Source: Scedosporium boydii (lineage: Eukaryota > Ascomycota > Sordariomycetes > Microascales > Microascaceae). Taken from it: a DNA stretch of 64,000 nucleotides. The DNA is taken from assembly GCA_002221725.1 (NCBI GenBank), contig NJFT01000086.1, forward strand, positions 1-64,000. The letters are read 5' to 3'. The notes beneath the pieces were generated by a model. It did not search any database and was not told where the DNA came from. It saw nothing but the letters and a program-made list of their open reading frames with translations. The position numbers and the translations under genes are program-made. Below are positions 23,169 through 34,919 of the stretch, in pieces. Numbering within the stretch: the first letter of the stretch is position 1; each line of letters begins with the position of its first letter.

Positions 23169-23659
23169 GAAGTATCTAAGCAAATGTTGCCTCACCGAGA
23201 TCGCCGAGAGAATGCACTAAGGTCGGGCCATAAAAGCCCCTGAAATTTAGCTTATTAGGGAAAGACTCTAATAAATTAATAGTATAGTATATACAGATGG
23301 GCTTTCTGACTATTTCAGCCTGGCTAACAGTCGGAGCAACAAGCACATTTACATCGTTATGTACCACAACAGTACTTAGGGTCTGTAATGCCTATTCAAG
23401 TGTAGGATTTGTGATTAATTGCGATTAGAAGCTATCTATGTCAATGATTCAACCGGGGGTTCTTGCGGAAATGCTAGTGAAGCCTCCCGCACGAGACAAC
23501 CTATGCATCTACGCCTTTGAATAGTGCTTCGCCTGAGGGATTGGACTTCTTATTTAGGTGGGAACAAGACGGCTTGTTCAGGTGCCGCCAGAGGCAAATG
23601 TAGATGATATTAGGAATACGACATATACGGATCAGAAAACTCTACTCCAGTAACTTAAA
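23169..23659. other. Downstream spacer, nothing recognised
   Basis: Normal composition sequence following the monooxygenase stop. No coding motif, RNA gene or repeat was identified before the LINE remnant. Confidence 0.4.
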
Positions 23660-23900
23660 CAGAGGTAAAAGATCAATATGCAATACGAGAAGCACCACCT
23701 CTCAAGGCACCCGCGCCAGATGGAATTGTGAACCAAATGCTACGAGACCGCGGAGCCATGGATCGCAGTCCCCCTGATAAAGATCAACCAGAACCTCATC
23801 TTAGGATACTCTCCTAACCACCTACGGTATCCTACGAACACCGGGGAAGGACGACTACATGTCACGAGCCTCGAAGTCCTCGGCAATGATCCGGTGGCGG
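23660..23900 (+). mobile_element. Remnant of a LINE (non-LTR) reverse transcriptase
   Basis: Pieces of a fungal Tad-like reverse transcriptase can be read in three frames in the right order: 'REAPPLKAPAPDGI' (family pattern '..WKAPGPDGIP'), then 'LIKINQNLILGYSPNHLR', then 'LRTPGKDDYMSRASKS' (family pattern 'LRKPGKDDY..PKAYRP'). The frame changes near 23757 and 23833, and no catalytic YADD region is present nearby. It is a dead, truncated insertion between the monooxygenase and the dead regulator. Confidence 0.7.
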
Positions 23901-24142
23901 GTGGGTCGCCGCAAGTCGATACAGTTTGTAGTGCGCCTAACCAGGGATATAATCAGGGACGCCCAGCCTCGGCCGGATATAGGTAGATCAGAACCACTGG
24001 ATGATGAGTAGGAACCGAAGAGAGAACACTATAGCGGACATCATGGTGGGAACATTATGGTAGGAAGGATGGGGTCATTGTTCTTCTAAATGTTTGTCAA
24101 GCGTCGATATACGCGCCTTTATCTGCATCTGCATGTAATTTT

Positions 24143-25469
24143 CTAGGATGGTTTGGAATATAAATTTTTAATCATTGACATTAGCCACGAGATCCATTCC
24201 GACCAATACGGGCCTAAAAACCGAGAGATAGAGCTTATGATATATGCACCGGAATCCCCAGTCTGCCACATAGATATCGTCGCATGTAACAGAACCGCAT
24301 AGAACGCAAGGATGACAATAGCCTCAGGCTGCCGCTGCTCCAATAGGTCGATGAATTCCTTGGGTGTCATGATCGACCACATTTCCATAATTTGGCACTG
24401 CAGAACTGTATCATCGGCAGGGCAAAGCTCGTCAAACCCTGCCTGGAGAGCCTCTATGGCCTTGGTGTACACCTCTGCGGTGTTGGCGGGTAGAGACGAT
24501 TGTGAGATTAGCTGCTGAAGGGGGTCACACTCTGGACCCGTGCCTGTTGACTTTGTGAGGCTTGCGCCCCACGGAAAAAAAAAAAAAAATACTTTAAGAT
24601 GGCTTTTAAGGAGCAGCGGCCATAAACCTCTTACAACAGTTCGAAGGCCCTGCCGGATGCGAGAAGACTAGACATATCTGTCAAGGAAATGGGAAAAGTC
24701 GAGTGTCCTTACAGCAAGTGTATCGATGAGGACGTGACGTCTAAGGATGGAAGAAAAGAAAATCATGGGCACGCAATTGGCTTTGTCGACCTGTGTCTGA
24801 CATTGAAGTATGAGATAGCCATATTCTGTAGTGTGATGGACTGAGAAACGTAGTCTTGTGATGTCAGAGGGTGTAGCACTGCCAGGTGGCGGGCAGAGAA
24901 TGACAAGATCTCGTGCAAGAGGTAAGGGGCGTCAGTGCAGGCGTTGAGAGCGGCTCGAGTGCTTATTTCGCAGAGCTCGTCATCCAATCCCGGCAGAGGC
25001 AGACCTATGTTGAAATGGATGAGCAGTTTCATGTGGCCGAGATTCACAGGCGGCTCTTGACCCTCATCTTCAGCCATATCTGTCCGCATGGTGGCGAGCA
25101 GCTCCGGTACCAAGTCCGGGATGGTTACCAGGGTGGGTGGCTGGGACGGCGGTGTGGTTGCATTACTACCGGTGGCGACATTTTCTGGATAGCGGCAGGT
25201 TTCTCAGGAATTGTGCAGTTTGCACAAGCGGGTCGGTTCTCATCACACTGGTATTTTGTCGGAGCCAGGAGTGATTGGCGTCTACGTCAGTCAAGAAAGA
25301 GGACCTGAAAACTTTGATGATGTGATACCTTGATGTGGCGCTGCTTGCATTCGATGCAACCGATACGCGACTTCTTGTGGCTCCAGCGGAGCATGCCGTT
25401 TGCACTTGGAGTAGCCGGTGTCCCTTTGAGCGTGGAGCCATCGTTCAAAGAGTCAACAGCAGCACACAC
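24143..25469 (-). pseudogene. Zn2Cys6 transcription factor, disabled by at least three lesions
   Basis: Minus strand. It starts with 'SRIGCIECKQRHIK', an intron at 25328-25248, then 'CDENRPACANC', i.e. five of six zinc-cluster cysteines. Directly after, the frame shifts (near 25200): the expected last Cys with 'RYPENVATG' lies in another frame. The following body (from 'VPELLATMRTDM') is open to about 24790. There a second shift separates 'YFNV' from 'VDKANCVPMIFFSS'. The frame then meets TAG at 24670-24668 inside 'FLDRYV*SSRIRQGLR'. The end, 24518-24143, is open again ('LPANTAEVYTKAIEALQAG'). No ATG opens the frame before the finger except one at 25394. It resembles fungal C6 factors of the sterol-regulator type. 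It lies next to the monooxygenase and may have been its regulator. Confidence 0.8.
24575..24589. repeat. 15-A homopolymer within the dead regulator
   Basis: Fifteen consecutive A on the plus strand, read as five Phe codons on the minus strand in frame with the flanking homology. Length is a multiple of three as given but could vary or be miscalled. Confidence 0.8.
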
Positions 25470-27299
25470 GAATACATGTACTCGGGTAGGGAGTTGGGAT
25501 TCGTTGTCTTATATCTCAAGTGTAGGGTTCTGCTGGTGACGAGATGAGGGAAAGGCTTGGTCTGCGCAAGTTGGCTCAAAACAAAAGCTCCTTCCAATTG
25601 TCGTGTCCTCGGGGTTCTCTGCCCCACCAAGTCTGCGTTGGCTTGAATTTAATCTGTGGGGGCTCTTAGGGTACTTGTACAAAGTCCCTATCCGGCTCGT
25701 ACTTCGTAACAGAAGGACCAGGCTCGCGTCACCCGCTATTTTCGGATTGGTTGACCTCGACGATCAAACCCCATTGCTCATCCCACTGCGACGGTGTCCG
25801 GATTAACGTCGGTGTCTGGACAGGCAACGAAGATCTTTGGAAGCATTTGCCAAGGGGATTGGTCTGGAGGTTCTTATCAAGATCATAATATTACTTCGTA
25901 ATTTCGACCGAAGGTGTACAAGGAGAGAGGTCTTTTTGCTATGTCAATAACACAGAGGTGGTAATGGCAACGCAGCTAGCAAGAAAACAACAATTCTAAT
26001 CAAAATAATATAAACTATAATGCAAATAATTGATCTCTGGTAAAGTACGAAGTAGCCCAGCCCTCATTGGAGTTAGACTTCCTTAAACCTCCTGTCACCT
26101 ACTAGATCGATCTCAATGGCCCCCGTCTCTGCAATGTACACCTGGTCGGTGAAGAGCTAAGACCCTTTAGGAGGACGGGTCAATAGTCCTGGTCATAGTG
26201 ACGTAGAAGATATGGGTAATAGGGAGGATAGGTGTTGTTGTAGGGCATCAGAATGACTTAATCTTGTTGGCTTGTGGCTCGCCATCCATCAGGGTGAAGA
26301 AACGTTCAAGTTCCCGAAAGGGTTATGATAGTTGGAGGAGCGGCATTACATTGGATATGATGAGTGGCTTCAGCTCGTGTTCCTGACGACGTATAAGCGG
26401 CTGATAGGGAAGAGGGGCTTTGGAGAACAAGGGACTAAAGCGAAGAGAGAGCCGATGCACACATCCACAAGTGACCAGCAAGGGGGGCCGGCCAGGTTTG
26501 TTTTGGAAGATTTGGGCTTTTCAGAATCGAAAGAGTCAGACGACTCGTCCTCTTGTTCGTCAGTCTCGTCCTCGCTTTAGGCGGACTGCCGGAACTGGCA
26601 ACGTCCGACTCGCAAGTATATGGCTGTTCACGGCTTCACAACGAAACCACTTAAGGCCGTCGGGTGGTCAAAAGTAGAAGTAGAGGTGCTCAATGCGAAG
26701 GCCCAGGGAGCGGTAAGCGCAGCATTGGGCGGGTACTTAGATGGAGGACTTAGCAAGGAGAGGGAATTTGTATAAACAGCATTAGTCTTCGTAATTGTAC
26801 AGTCGAGCATTAACAGCATTGTCACCCCCTCGATGGTGTCGAATGGTGGGAAGGAAGCCATCTCACGGTGCTGCGTGACATCCGACCTGCCCCTTAGCCG
26901 GTGCACACCAGGCTCTGATGTGGGCATTCAGGGAACCGGCCTCATCAATGGCCTGCCAGCAACCACCCCGAAAGATGATTTGTAATAGCCTTGAGACCGA
27001 GCTTCCATACCATCCCCTACCCCAACGACTCATTTCTTCCTCGTTGCCACCAATTCCTTTACCCTCATATGATCTGTTGTACCTATCCTCTTCTAACAGG
27101 TGATCGAATGTAACGCCATTGTAGTCTATTTGCCTAGGTATTGTATTAGGAACCGAGACTACCACTCTTACAATGTCCTCTGACCCGAACGAGTTGGTGT
27201 GCCCATAGCTTAATGGTCTGACTTCTGACTTCTGACTTCTGATACACAGCCCATGTACTCATCCCAGAACGATTAACCCGGCAGTAACATCCGGACGAA
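25470..27299. other. Interval with no recognised gene
   Basis: Normal composition. Frames such as 26332-26580 (serine-rich end) and 26863-27165 lack motifs and clear starts. A short tandem 'tgacttc' repeat (about three units) lies at about 27217-27240. I see no RNA gene. Confidence 0.35.
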
Positions 27300-28452
27300 G
27301 ATCCCGTCTATAAAGCACCTGATATGCTAATCTTGCAAGCTCTTTAGCGGCTGGTTGTGGAAACGCTGGAGCTAAATCTTCAACATGCGGTACTTGCCAG
27401 CTTGGATGCGAAGAAGTTGTAATCCATTAGGTATGTTATCTGAAAGACGGGAACCGTAGATTGAGTAGCCTTTGTTCACAGCCTTAATCCTATATTATCC
27501 ATAAGGTTTCCCGGTTCCGCTCGATGAAACTTTCTGGGTTTTGGTCACCAGCTCCTCCTCGTCGCCGAAGCCCACATGAATCGGCTTCTTCGAAACGAGT
27601 CTCTTATTCTTGAAGGCACTGATATCTAGGCGTCTCTCGTCGGTTAATGTATCCGTGATTTCTAGTTTGAAGCCCGAGCTATTAGGTCTAGGAACATATC
27701 TTCAGAGATACCGTTCTCTTTGCATACTTCTTCGAACTTATGGAATGAAACCCTCTCGACAATGCAATCAGCAGGAACCCAAAATCGAGCCAATCAATAA
27801 GATTCGGAGATAAACTGCGTCCTTTTTTGATATTTTATAGTGAATCACACATTGATTAGCCAAGACCGTCGTCCGCTCGATGGGAATCTTTGCGGCCCGA
27901 GGCACCACGGCATCGATGATGGCCGAGATTCTTTTCTTTCCCAAATCGCAATGCACGGCATGGGCTCTCAGTGAGGGAAATATAAGGTGATGCGAAGGGC
28001 TTGCTTTTCCCTTCCACGTGGTCAATGAAATCCTGCCGTGACCGCTCCCCAAAATCTCGCTTTCGGAGGCATCTAGCACAACAGATCCCTACGTCGCTAT
28101 CAAAGAATGTGTGAGACCTGGCCTGGCTGACTCGGTAAAAGAGACACGGCTCCTCATGCCATGATATGTAACCTTCGCTTCGGGCGATGAGTTTGCCTGC
28201 GCATTTCATACTTTCGGCCATTATCTTGTTCGTGAAATCGTCCCGAGCTGCAGCTAACTGTGCACGAATTGCCTCTTCTTCTTTCTCCGTGTTGGACCGA
28301 CTCGGTGGTGGGGATGTAGACATGGCTATCTTCGCTTTATCCAGTGTTGGATCAAGACAGCACATATGGAAATGGAGACGGAAAATAAAGGCATCCCTCT
28401 TCTCAAGTTCATGTCGGAGATCCTTCCTAGACAAGTCCCTTGTCGATATCAA
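27300..28452 (-). pseudogene. Unrecognised minus-strand gene or its remnant
   Basis: Coding-like segments follow one another on the minus strand in changing frames. The first is about 28452-28080, with a helix-forming 'EEEAIRAQLAAARDDFTNK'. The second is 28079-27768, with 'KRISAIIDAVVPRAAKIPIE'. The third is around 27780-27670, with 'VERVSFHKFEEVCKENGI'. The last is around 27660-27500, with 'RRLDISAFKNKRLVSKKP' then 'VGFGDEEELVTKT'. I cannot join them with confident splice sites and recognise no domain, so either an intron-containing unknown gene or a decayed one is possible. Confidence 0.35.
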
Positions 28453-29383
28453 GTCTCATGCAAACGACGCCCAACCGTCCGCCTCAGACATTTCCCCACA
28501 CTCCTACCATTTCCTCCGCGTTATACGGCCCATGTCCGTAGACCCCGATCTCATCGTGCTTACTGACTACCTAAGCAGCTGGGTCCGGTTTCTAAGCATC
28601 ATATCCAAGCTTTTAAGGAGTTATTCCGGGTAACAGATCAACCCAGACAACCCGGACCGCGACCCGAGATGAGAACCCCGAGAACAAGGGCCCCGTTGAC
28701 CACGACTCGTACGTTCTCATAAACTTTTGTAATCAACTCCCTAGCTGCCGCTACAGAGCTTGCTTACCCGTGGAAATACGAACATGGCCTCCACAAAATT
28801 GACAAGTCCCCAATTCAAACAAATGAGGAGGTACCAGGGCATAGGAAGCGAAGGCCAATTCGACTACCCCGGGCCCAACATACGACAAGAAAAGCACATA
28901 TCGCGGCTCCACCATTCCCACAACTCCTCCATCCCCTCCGGAGAAATATTTCATGCCCATACCATATGCCTGAAACGGATCGTAAAAGACGGTTGAAAGA
29001 AGAAAGTATTGTTGTAGATATTCTACACTATATTTTACATCAACGCATCTTGTCAGGGAGCGCTGCGTGCTGGGGGGGAGCTCAAGTACCTGGATTAAGG
29101 AAAGTCTGCTTGGGGGAATAGGAAATATCCCAAGCCTGAAAGTCGCTGCCAGCGCGTGGTTGGGTGTGATGAGGGGTAGCTAGTGATGTATCTTGTGTTT
29201 CGTGTTCTGGCAAGCCAAATGGCCAAGAGGCTAGAGAAATTACATCGCCTGTTGGAAGTACGTTCCTGAATGTCTGATTGCCTCTTCGTCAGCTAGATCT
29301 AGTCTACTCATTCCAGGCCTATGCTAGGCTTCTAGTTCCCCCCTTCTCCCCCCCAAACTATGTGGCTCATATCGCGACTTTGC
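28453..29383. other. Interval with no recognised gene
   Basis: Normal-composition spacer between the unknown minus-strand remnant and the exporter's 3' end. Short frames are unsupported. It may include the exporter's terminator region. Confidence 0.4.
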
Positions 29384-31218
29384 CTATTCGTTGTGCTCCA
29401 CCATTGGAGATTTCTTCATGTCTTCGTCGCGCTGAGCCTCCACGGCGGCCTGGACATCTATCAAGCTGGCCTCAGCAGGAGCGTCGATATGGTTGTTAAA
29501 TTCAGGTCGTGGATCGATGAGAAAGCAAGCAGCTAGATCAAGTTAGAAACAAATTCCCCCCACCAAAATTGTTGTTTTTTCATCTTTACGTACCGATCAC
29601 AGCAGGGACCGTCAAGCAAGCAGCAGCGATCCAAACGTCTCGGAAAGCAACAGCGTACGCATCAACAAGCGCCGCTCCCGCGGCAGCTACAATGCTCGGG
29701 CTCACGCCAGGGATTTGTGCCATCGCTGCCTCATCATGGTCCATCAACGCCTCAATGAGCATGGGAAGAGATGTTGGGGGAAGGCCCGACCCGATTGCAA
29801 CTGGAGCCACCTTGGAACTGATTCCACGGGCCAGAGTGCTGCTCAAGATGGCACTGCTGATGGGCATCCCAATTAAACCACCAAAGCTTCTTATGACAAG
29901 TTGAAGTCCTGTAGTGATAGAGATAAGATCCGGGGGCGTGCTAAACTGAGCGGTCACCATGCTGATCGGCAGGATAGATCCAAGTCCAGCGCCAGCAATT
30001 ATCGGCAGGGCCCAGAGCGCATTTTCCGAGATGCTAGGCTTCGCAGTCGCCATCGAAATATCAAATGCGAGCAGACACAAGCAGCCTAGAATCAGAGGAA
30101 GGCGCACTTCCCGACGACGCGTGGACCACAATGCAAAAGGATAAGCAAAGAACATGGTCGATGCAAACACGATAGCAAAGTGCAAGCCTGATTGGAGATT
30201 GGAAACCCCGTAGTATATCCCGACCTGAAAGGGAAGGTAGTTTGAGATGGTGAAGAAGCAGAGCCCCTCGGAAAAAACCATGACCAGTGTCACAGCAAAA
30301 TTCCTATCGGCGAACAGCTTATGGTGGAATATCCCGTCCTTCTTCCGGCGCCATTCGAAAACACCGAACGCAATCAAGAACAGGATCCCGCAGATGAAGG
30401 GAGCCAGGATGTGCACATCAGTCCAGCTGTACGGGTTTTCTGACCAGACCAGAGCGATCGAGAACAGCACGAGACCAGGAGCAAGAAGAACGATGCCAAC
30501 CCAGTCAAACTGGCGGAACTTTTCGGTGACGTTCATGGAGGACTCGAGGTCCCGGCGGGGAGGGTTGTAGCAGATCGCAAAGGCTAACGCGCAGGCTGCG
30601 AGAATGCCAGCCAACACATAGTAGAAGATCCGGTAGTTTGCCTGGTTGTTATTATTGAGCAACGCCCCCCCCATAACTATGCCGATGACAGCACCAAGTC
30701 CAGATGTAATGTTGACTACTGCCTGGGCAGCCGGTCTATGCTTGCGGGGTAAAATCTCGGAAGGGACCGCGAATATCAGAGACTGGGCTCCAAAGGCACA
30801 GGCCAGTAGACAAAATCCGACGAGAACAGTGGCGATGGACTGAGCCCTCGATGCGACAATGGATCCAACAGCGCCGACGGTGGTGAGGGATACTATAAGC
30901 CACTTTCGACCAAAGTAATCGGCCGCCTGACTGACTGGAGGGACCAGGACAACAGTCACGATGACAATGATTTGGCTAGGCCACGAAGACAGCGTGGGTT
31001 GACCGAAATATGCCGTGATTGGTCGGCCTAGCAACCCAGCGCCGGCAACGGCAACGAGCTGAGCAAAAGAGATGAATGCTGCAGCCTGTGACAGTCAAGG
31101 CTGAGTTAGTTCTCTGGATATTTGCCGAAACCTAGCTTTGACTTACTGCGACAATGATGAGGGTCTTTGCGTGGACATGAACCGTTGGTTCAGTCACTCC
31201 GACAACTTGTGTAGCCAT
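29384..31218 (-). CDS. MFS exporter, 14-TM drug/toxin-efflux type
   Basis: Three exons: 31218-31147, 31085-29594, 29532-29384; 1713 nt, 570 aa. The first exon (24 codons) and last exon (from within 'PAVIG|AACFLIDPRPEF' to 'MVEHNE') were found by splice joins; the central exon alone lacks a proper start. The protein has about twelve to fourteen hydrophobic segments. 'ADYFGRKWLIV' is the conserved loop-2 motif (G-x-x-x-D-x-x-G-R-K type), and 'PRKHRPAAQAVVNITSGLG' is typical of TRI12-like efflux pumps. It probably exports a small metabolite through the plasma membrane, fitting a cluster transporter. It is transcribed divergently from the P450 pseudogene, over a GC-rich 670-bp spacer. Confidence 0.88.
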
Positions 31219-31886
31219 CTAGCCGAAATGTGTACCAACTCTCCAACGATTGTAATGTGTAAGGATTGTTTCAAGGGCTGTTGTGCAGGAGAAGTGAAGT
31301 TGCAGCTGATTTTCAACTTCCCCGCGGGGTGCCCGCTATACTTTATCTGTCGCGGGTGGATCTCAGGGGTCGAACCCGAAAGTGGTCAAGCTTTCTGATG
31401 GTGGATCCGGGGCCCCAGTGGGGGGAAATCGGGGACTCCCCCGCCTCGGGACGAAGTCACTTGGCGGAGCGCACGACAACCGACCGAGGCGTACGTCCCG
31501 GTGTCTGTGTCCAGTGGTCGAATACAACATCAAGTGCGTCTCTTTCGTACCGAGCAATGTCCACCCAACCTAGCGCCCACTCCGCAAACAATCGTTCAGC
31601 CTGCCAAATGCAGATATTATTGTCCAATTTGTTAATGTGCCCGAGCTCCTACCCAAGTAGTGAAGTCGTGGCCGTCTCATCTGCATCTGAGTTCTCTACC
31701 CAGTATAGGCTGCTGTATCCCATTGCTATCGTTTCTCCTCATCACAATAGATTGCTGCTCTATGCCAAAATGGGCTTCATCACCAACCTTCGTGCAGGTC
31801 AATGGGCAAGAGCGGTTGATGCTATAGGACTGGCATAGCCCCTGGACCCGAGGGCCAGCCTAATATTTGTTTCTGGCCTGCTTTCG
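31219..31886. promoter_or_regulatory. Spacer upstream of the MFS gene
   Basis: GC-rich blocks at about 31310-31520 (e.g. 'ggggccccagtgggggg') between the exporter start and the P450 pseudogene. The frames that cross it lack motifs. It presumably holds the exporter promoter. A T-arm-like string near 31367 was examined and is not a tRNA. Confidence 0.4.
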
Positions 31887-33555
31887 ATGGTTTATGTTGT
31901 CGACATTAGGCACTACCTACCCCCCCTCCCCCCGGCCGGCGTCCCAGGCCCTCTTCCTCCAGGCCTGTCGCGGTTCTGGCTGGCCTATCACTCCAGGAAA
32001 GGGGATATGCACGAGGAGATGCAAAAGTTGCACCAAAGATATGGGCCTATCGTCCAGCACTGCACCAAATGAAGTCAGCATTTCAGACCTCGCGGCTTTA
32101 AGGCAGATCTATGGACCTGGATCAAAATTCCGGAAAAGCGACTGGTACAGTGTCCCACAGGGAACTCAGGCGGTCGATCTTTTCGCGGAGCGCAACATCG
32201 ACGTTCATGCGGGCTGGAGACGAAACATCAGCAGAATGTATGCTATGAGCTCAATGACGGCGCTAGAAGGTGCGATGGATGATGCAATAGGGTGCTTTCT
32301 GCAGCGTATGCATAACTAGCAAGGTAATCCAGTGGATCTTGGAGTGTGGTTACAATTGTTAGCATTGGTATGGCTATCTAGAGGCAGGAAGAGATGACAG
32401 CACTCTGGGCCGCATCGAGACTTCCCTTCGATCGCTTTCCTGGGTGGGCCAGCTTCCTTGGGTGTTCTGGCTGGATGGCTACCTCGCACCCATCATCGGT
32501 CATCACTTAGGCCTGGTGCTCCGTCATGGCACGATCTGCACGTTTGCGGCTCGAGAGGTAGAAGCGCGCAAGAACCGTCCCAGTCAGCATGATGACATTC
32601 TGGGACAATTATTCGACGTCTAGAAACAAAAGCCTGGCCATTTATCTGATGACGCGATTATATCAATAGCCACGGCGAACGCGTTCGCGGGATCCGACAC
32701 GACAGCGATCACCCTAAGAGCGATCGTGTACAATCTGCTCACGCATCCGGAGTGCCTAGACAAACTATTGAAGGAAATCGACTAGAGAAGGGCCGACGGG
32801 AGCCTGAAATTCCCCATCAAATTCTCAACAGCCGCTAGCATGCCCGGCATGCATTTCTGAAGCGCTGCGAATCCATCCTGCAGTAGGAATGTCATTGCCC
32901 CGCGTGGTGCCGGAAGGAGGGATGACCGTTGGAACACGATTTGTTCCAGAAGGCGTATGCTGGAGCCATCCTTCCCACCCGATCACCATGAGTTGTACGC
33001 CGACCGAACAGCAGTATATAGTTGGGTCTAACGCTTGGGTAATCCATCGCGATCCTGCCGTTTGGGGGGTAGACGTGGAGACATTCCGTGGTTTGAGGGC
33101 AACAAGGGTAGTTCAACGCACACTTCGTGGCATCACCCACTCCCTCGCTAACTCAATGAAGAGCGCTATTCACTGGCATTCGGCGGTGGTCCACGCTCGT
33201 GCGTCGGCAAGAGTAAGTAGAGTTTAAATGGGCAGGCTTGGTTCTCCTCCTACTGATAACAAATTTGACCAGACATCAGCATGATGGAAATCAACAAGGT
33301 GGGCCAATGTTGCATACGCTCCGTCAAGAAGAGGCATTCTCATCGTCGCTAGCTCGTCCCGACATTTTCCGATGACTTTCGTTTACAGCTCACTTATCCG
33401 GATCGAGGACTTTTTCAGGAGTGCAGGTGAGTCATTATTCATTGAATTACTTATCAAACTTGTATATAGTACGGAAGCACGCCTAACACATTACAGGTGG
33501 TTCGTCAAACAAGAAGGCCTTGTAATTAGCTTACATCCAAGGGATCACTCTTAGG
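31887..33555 (+). pseudogene. Decayed paralogue of P450-A
   Basis: Matches P450-A along its length: 'RFWLAYHSRKGDMHEEMQK', 'APNEVSISDL', 'QIYGPGSKFRKSDWYS', 'FAERNIDVHAGWRRNISRM', 'FAGSDTTA', 'SEALRIHPAVGMSLPRVVPEG', the haem loop 'LAFGGGPRSCVGK' with its intron, and the terminal 'WFVKQEGLVISLHPRD'. Lesions: a frameshift near 32062, a deletion around 32370 removing the segment equivalent to 'DVIGELSFSRRF', in-frame TAG codons at 32621 and 32783, and further damage near 32830 and in the 'WVIHRDP' part. The first two introns of P450-A are absent here, while the haem-region and later introns are kept. It cannot make a full enzyme. Confidence 0.85.
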
Positions 33556-33834
33556 TACCCCTTGGGCTGGTTAGGAGCTTTACCGACCCGCAGATCACTA
33601 CGGCTCATCATATGTTGGATGGGGTTGGGCACTTCAGATTACCTAGGGCCTGGAAGGAATTTGACGTACAAGGATGATCGTGTGCCGTTATCGTAGGAGT
33701 CAAAGCAGCTACTGAGAACCAAACATATACGTCAGATCGTAATTGTTGATTAGAATTGGTCGATATAAGTTCAATAACCTCTACGCATGATTTCACGCCG
33801 TGCTATGAACCGCAAGTTCCAATTTCGAGTCTAT

Positions 33835-34318
33835 CTATGAAACAACATGTCCTGCAACGCGCCGACTGGAAAAAGCATCACTACAGTCAACACTCATGAG
33901 CTCAAGTTCAGTGTGCTGGGATCCAGGGTTCGTGACAACACGTCTTGCCAGAAGAACAAGAACATACCGACTTTCACGCTCTGACCTGACATAGAGCCAT
34001 TCTGAGAAATGGCCACATAGGTCTGTGCGCAGTCTGACAAATCTGGCTGCGATGTAGTCAGAGTGGCTGCGCATCATATGAGGCAGTTAAGAACGAATAC
34101 GATAGCCTTCAGGGGAGTATCTTTTTGCCATCGCCGAATAAAGTCCTTAGAATAGCGGTTTCCCTAGAGCCATAAGCACGAGGACTAGGAGTAAAATCAT
34201 CCAGAAGTAGACCTGACCCGTCTGTTAGCAGAAGTCCAGGAACCACGGAATTGACCCTAATCTTCGGCCCCTGAGCCTGTGCCAAGCATGTCATCAGGTG
34301 AAGTCCTGGGAAGCCTAA
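33835..34318 (-). pseudogene. 5'-truncated paralogue of SDR-A
   Basis: Begins at about 34318 with 'LHLMTCLAQAQGPKIRVNS' and 'VVPGLLLTDG', equivalent to SDR-A exon 7. It continues through a degraded stretch containing 'FIRRWQKDTPLKAI' (SDR-A: 'FVQDWENQTPLKAI'), then 'DLSDCAQTYVAISQNGSMSG' (SDR-A: 'MECAEMYISIAKNLSMTG'). The upstream exons with the cofactor loop and YxxxK site are missing. Truncation falls close to an ancestral intron-exon border. It abuts the regulator fragment that follows. Confidence 0.75.
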
Positions 34319-34394
34319 GCACACATGAGCAGTTCGTTAGAGTGGGTGATGTCGACCCATACTGAAACGGCGCACACGCTGATCTGTGAGAAGT

Positions 34395-34760
34395 TCGATA
34401 AAACTAACAGGTTCTTAAGAGACCTCGGTTGCTTACAAGCGTTCGCGCTTCAACTGGCAGTTGGACTGTGGAGCGGAGACAAGCGCAAGATGGAAATCGC
34501 GGAGAGTCTCACTGCGCCCCTTACCAACGTTCGTATCTGAACATTTATACCGCTTCCCCGCTGATCAGAATATTGCTGACCAGTACAGGCTGGCATGTCA
34601 CCTTCTCATACATGATGCCCAGACCTCGACGGCTTGTCCAATGGCTCCTTGCCTTTCCCCAAACGAGGTGTCATTAAGCTTCCCTGCCCTCAAAGCATTG
34701 TGGACCGCGAGTACTGCCGAAGAGTGGGGAACTGTCCTCTTAAAACAGGAATCAACAGTG
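34395..34760 (+). pseudogene. Fragment of a paralogue of the first transcription factor
   Basis: 'FLRDLGCLQAFALQL' and 'LWSGDKRKMEIAESLTAP' match the first regulator's 'TRDLQLLQAYSIKL' and 'LFSGNKRAMEIAESFAQP'. After an intron-like gap, 'RLACHLLIHDAQTSTA' and 'ALWTASTAEEW' match its 'RLVHRIFVHDAQASMA' and 'WLAATATEW'. The exon between them (with 'W..W...ES') is absent, as are both DNA-binding domains and the C terminus. It is a non-functional middle fragment. Confidence 0.75.
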
Positions 34761-34919
34761 CCGGACAAGGGGCTCAGTATCTCACGGAGCATCTACTGTG
34801 TCTCTCAGCTTCAGCATCAACAGAACATCGACAGGGCCTTCGCAGTAAGCCTCGTCACCTATATCACCTGGACTATATCCTAAGATGTATATTTTTAATA
34901 GTATATATAAACTAATAAA

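Noticed and set aside
31355..31400. Possible tRNA T-arm ('gggtcgaacccg')
   Set aside because: No acceptor stem, D-arm or anticodon arm of suitable spacing surrounds it.
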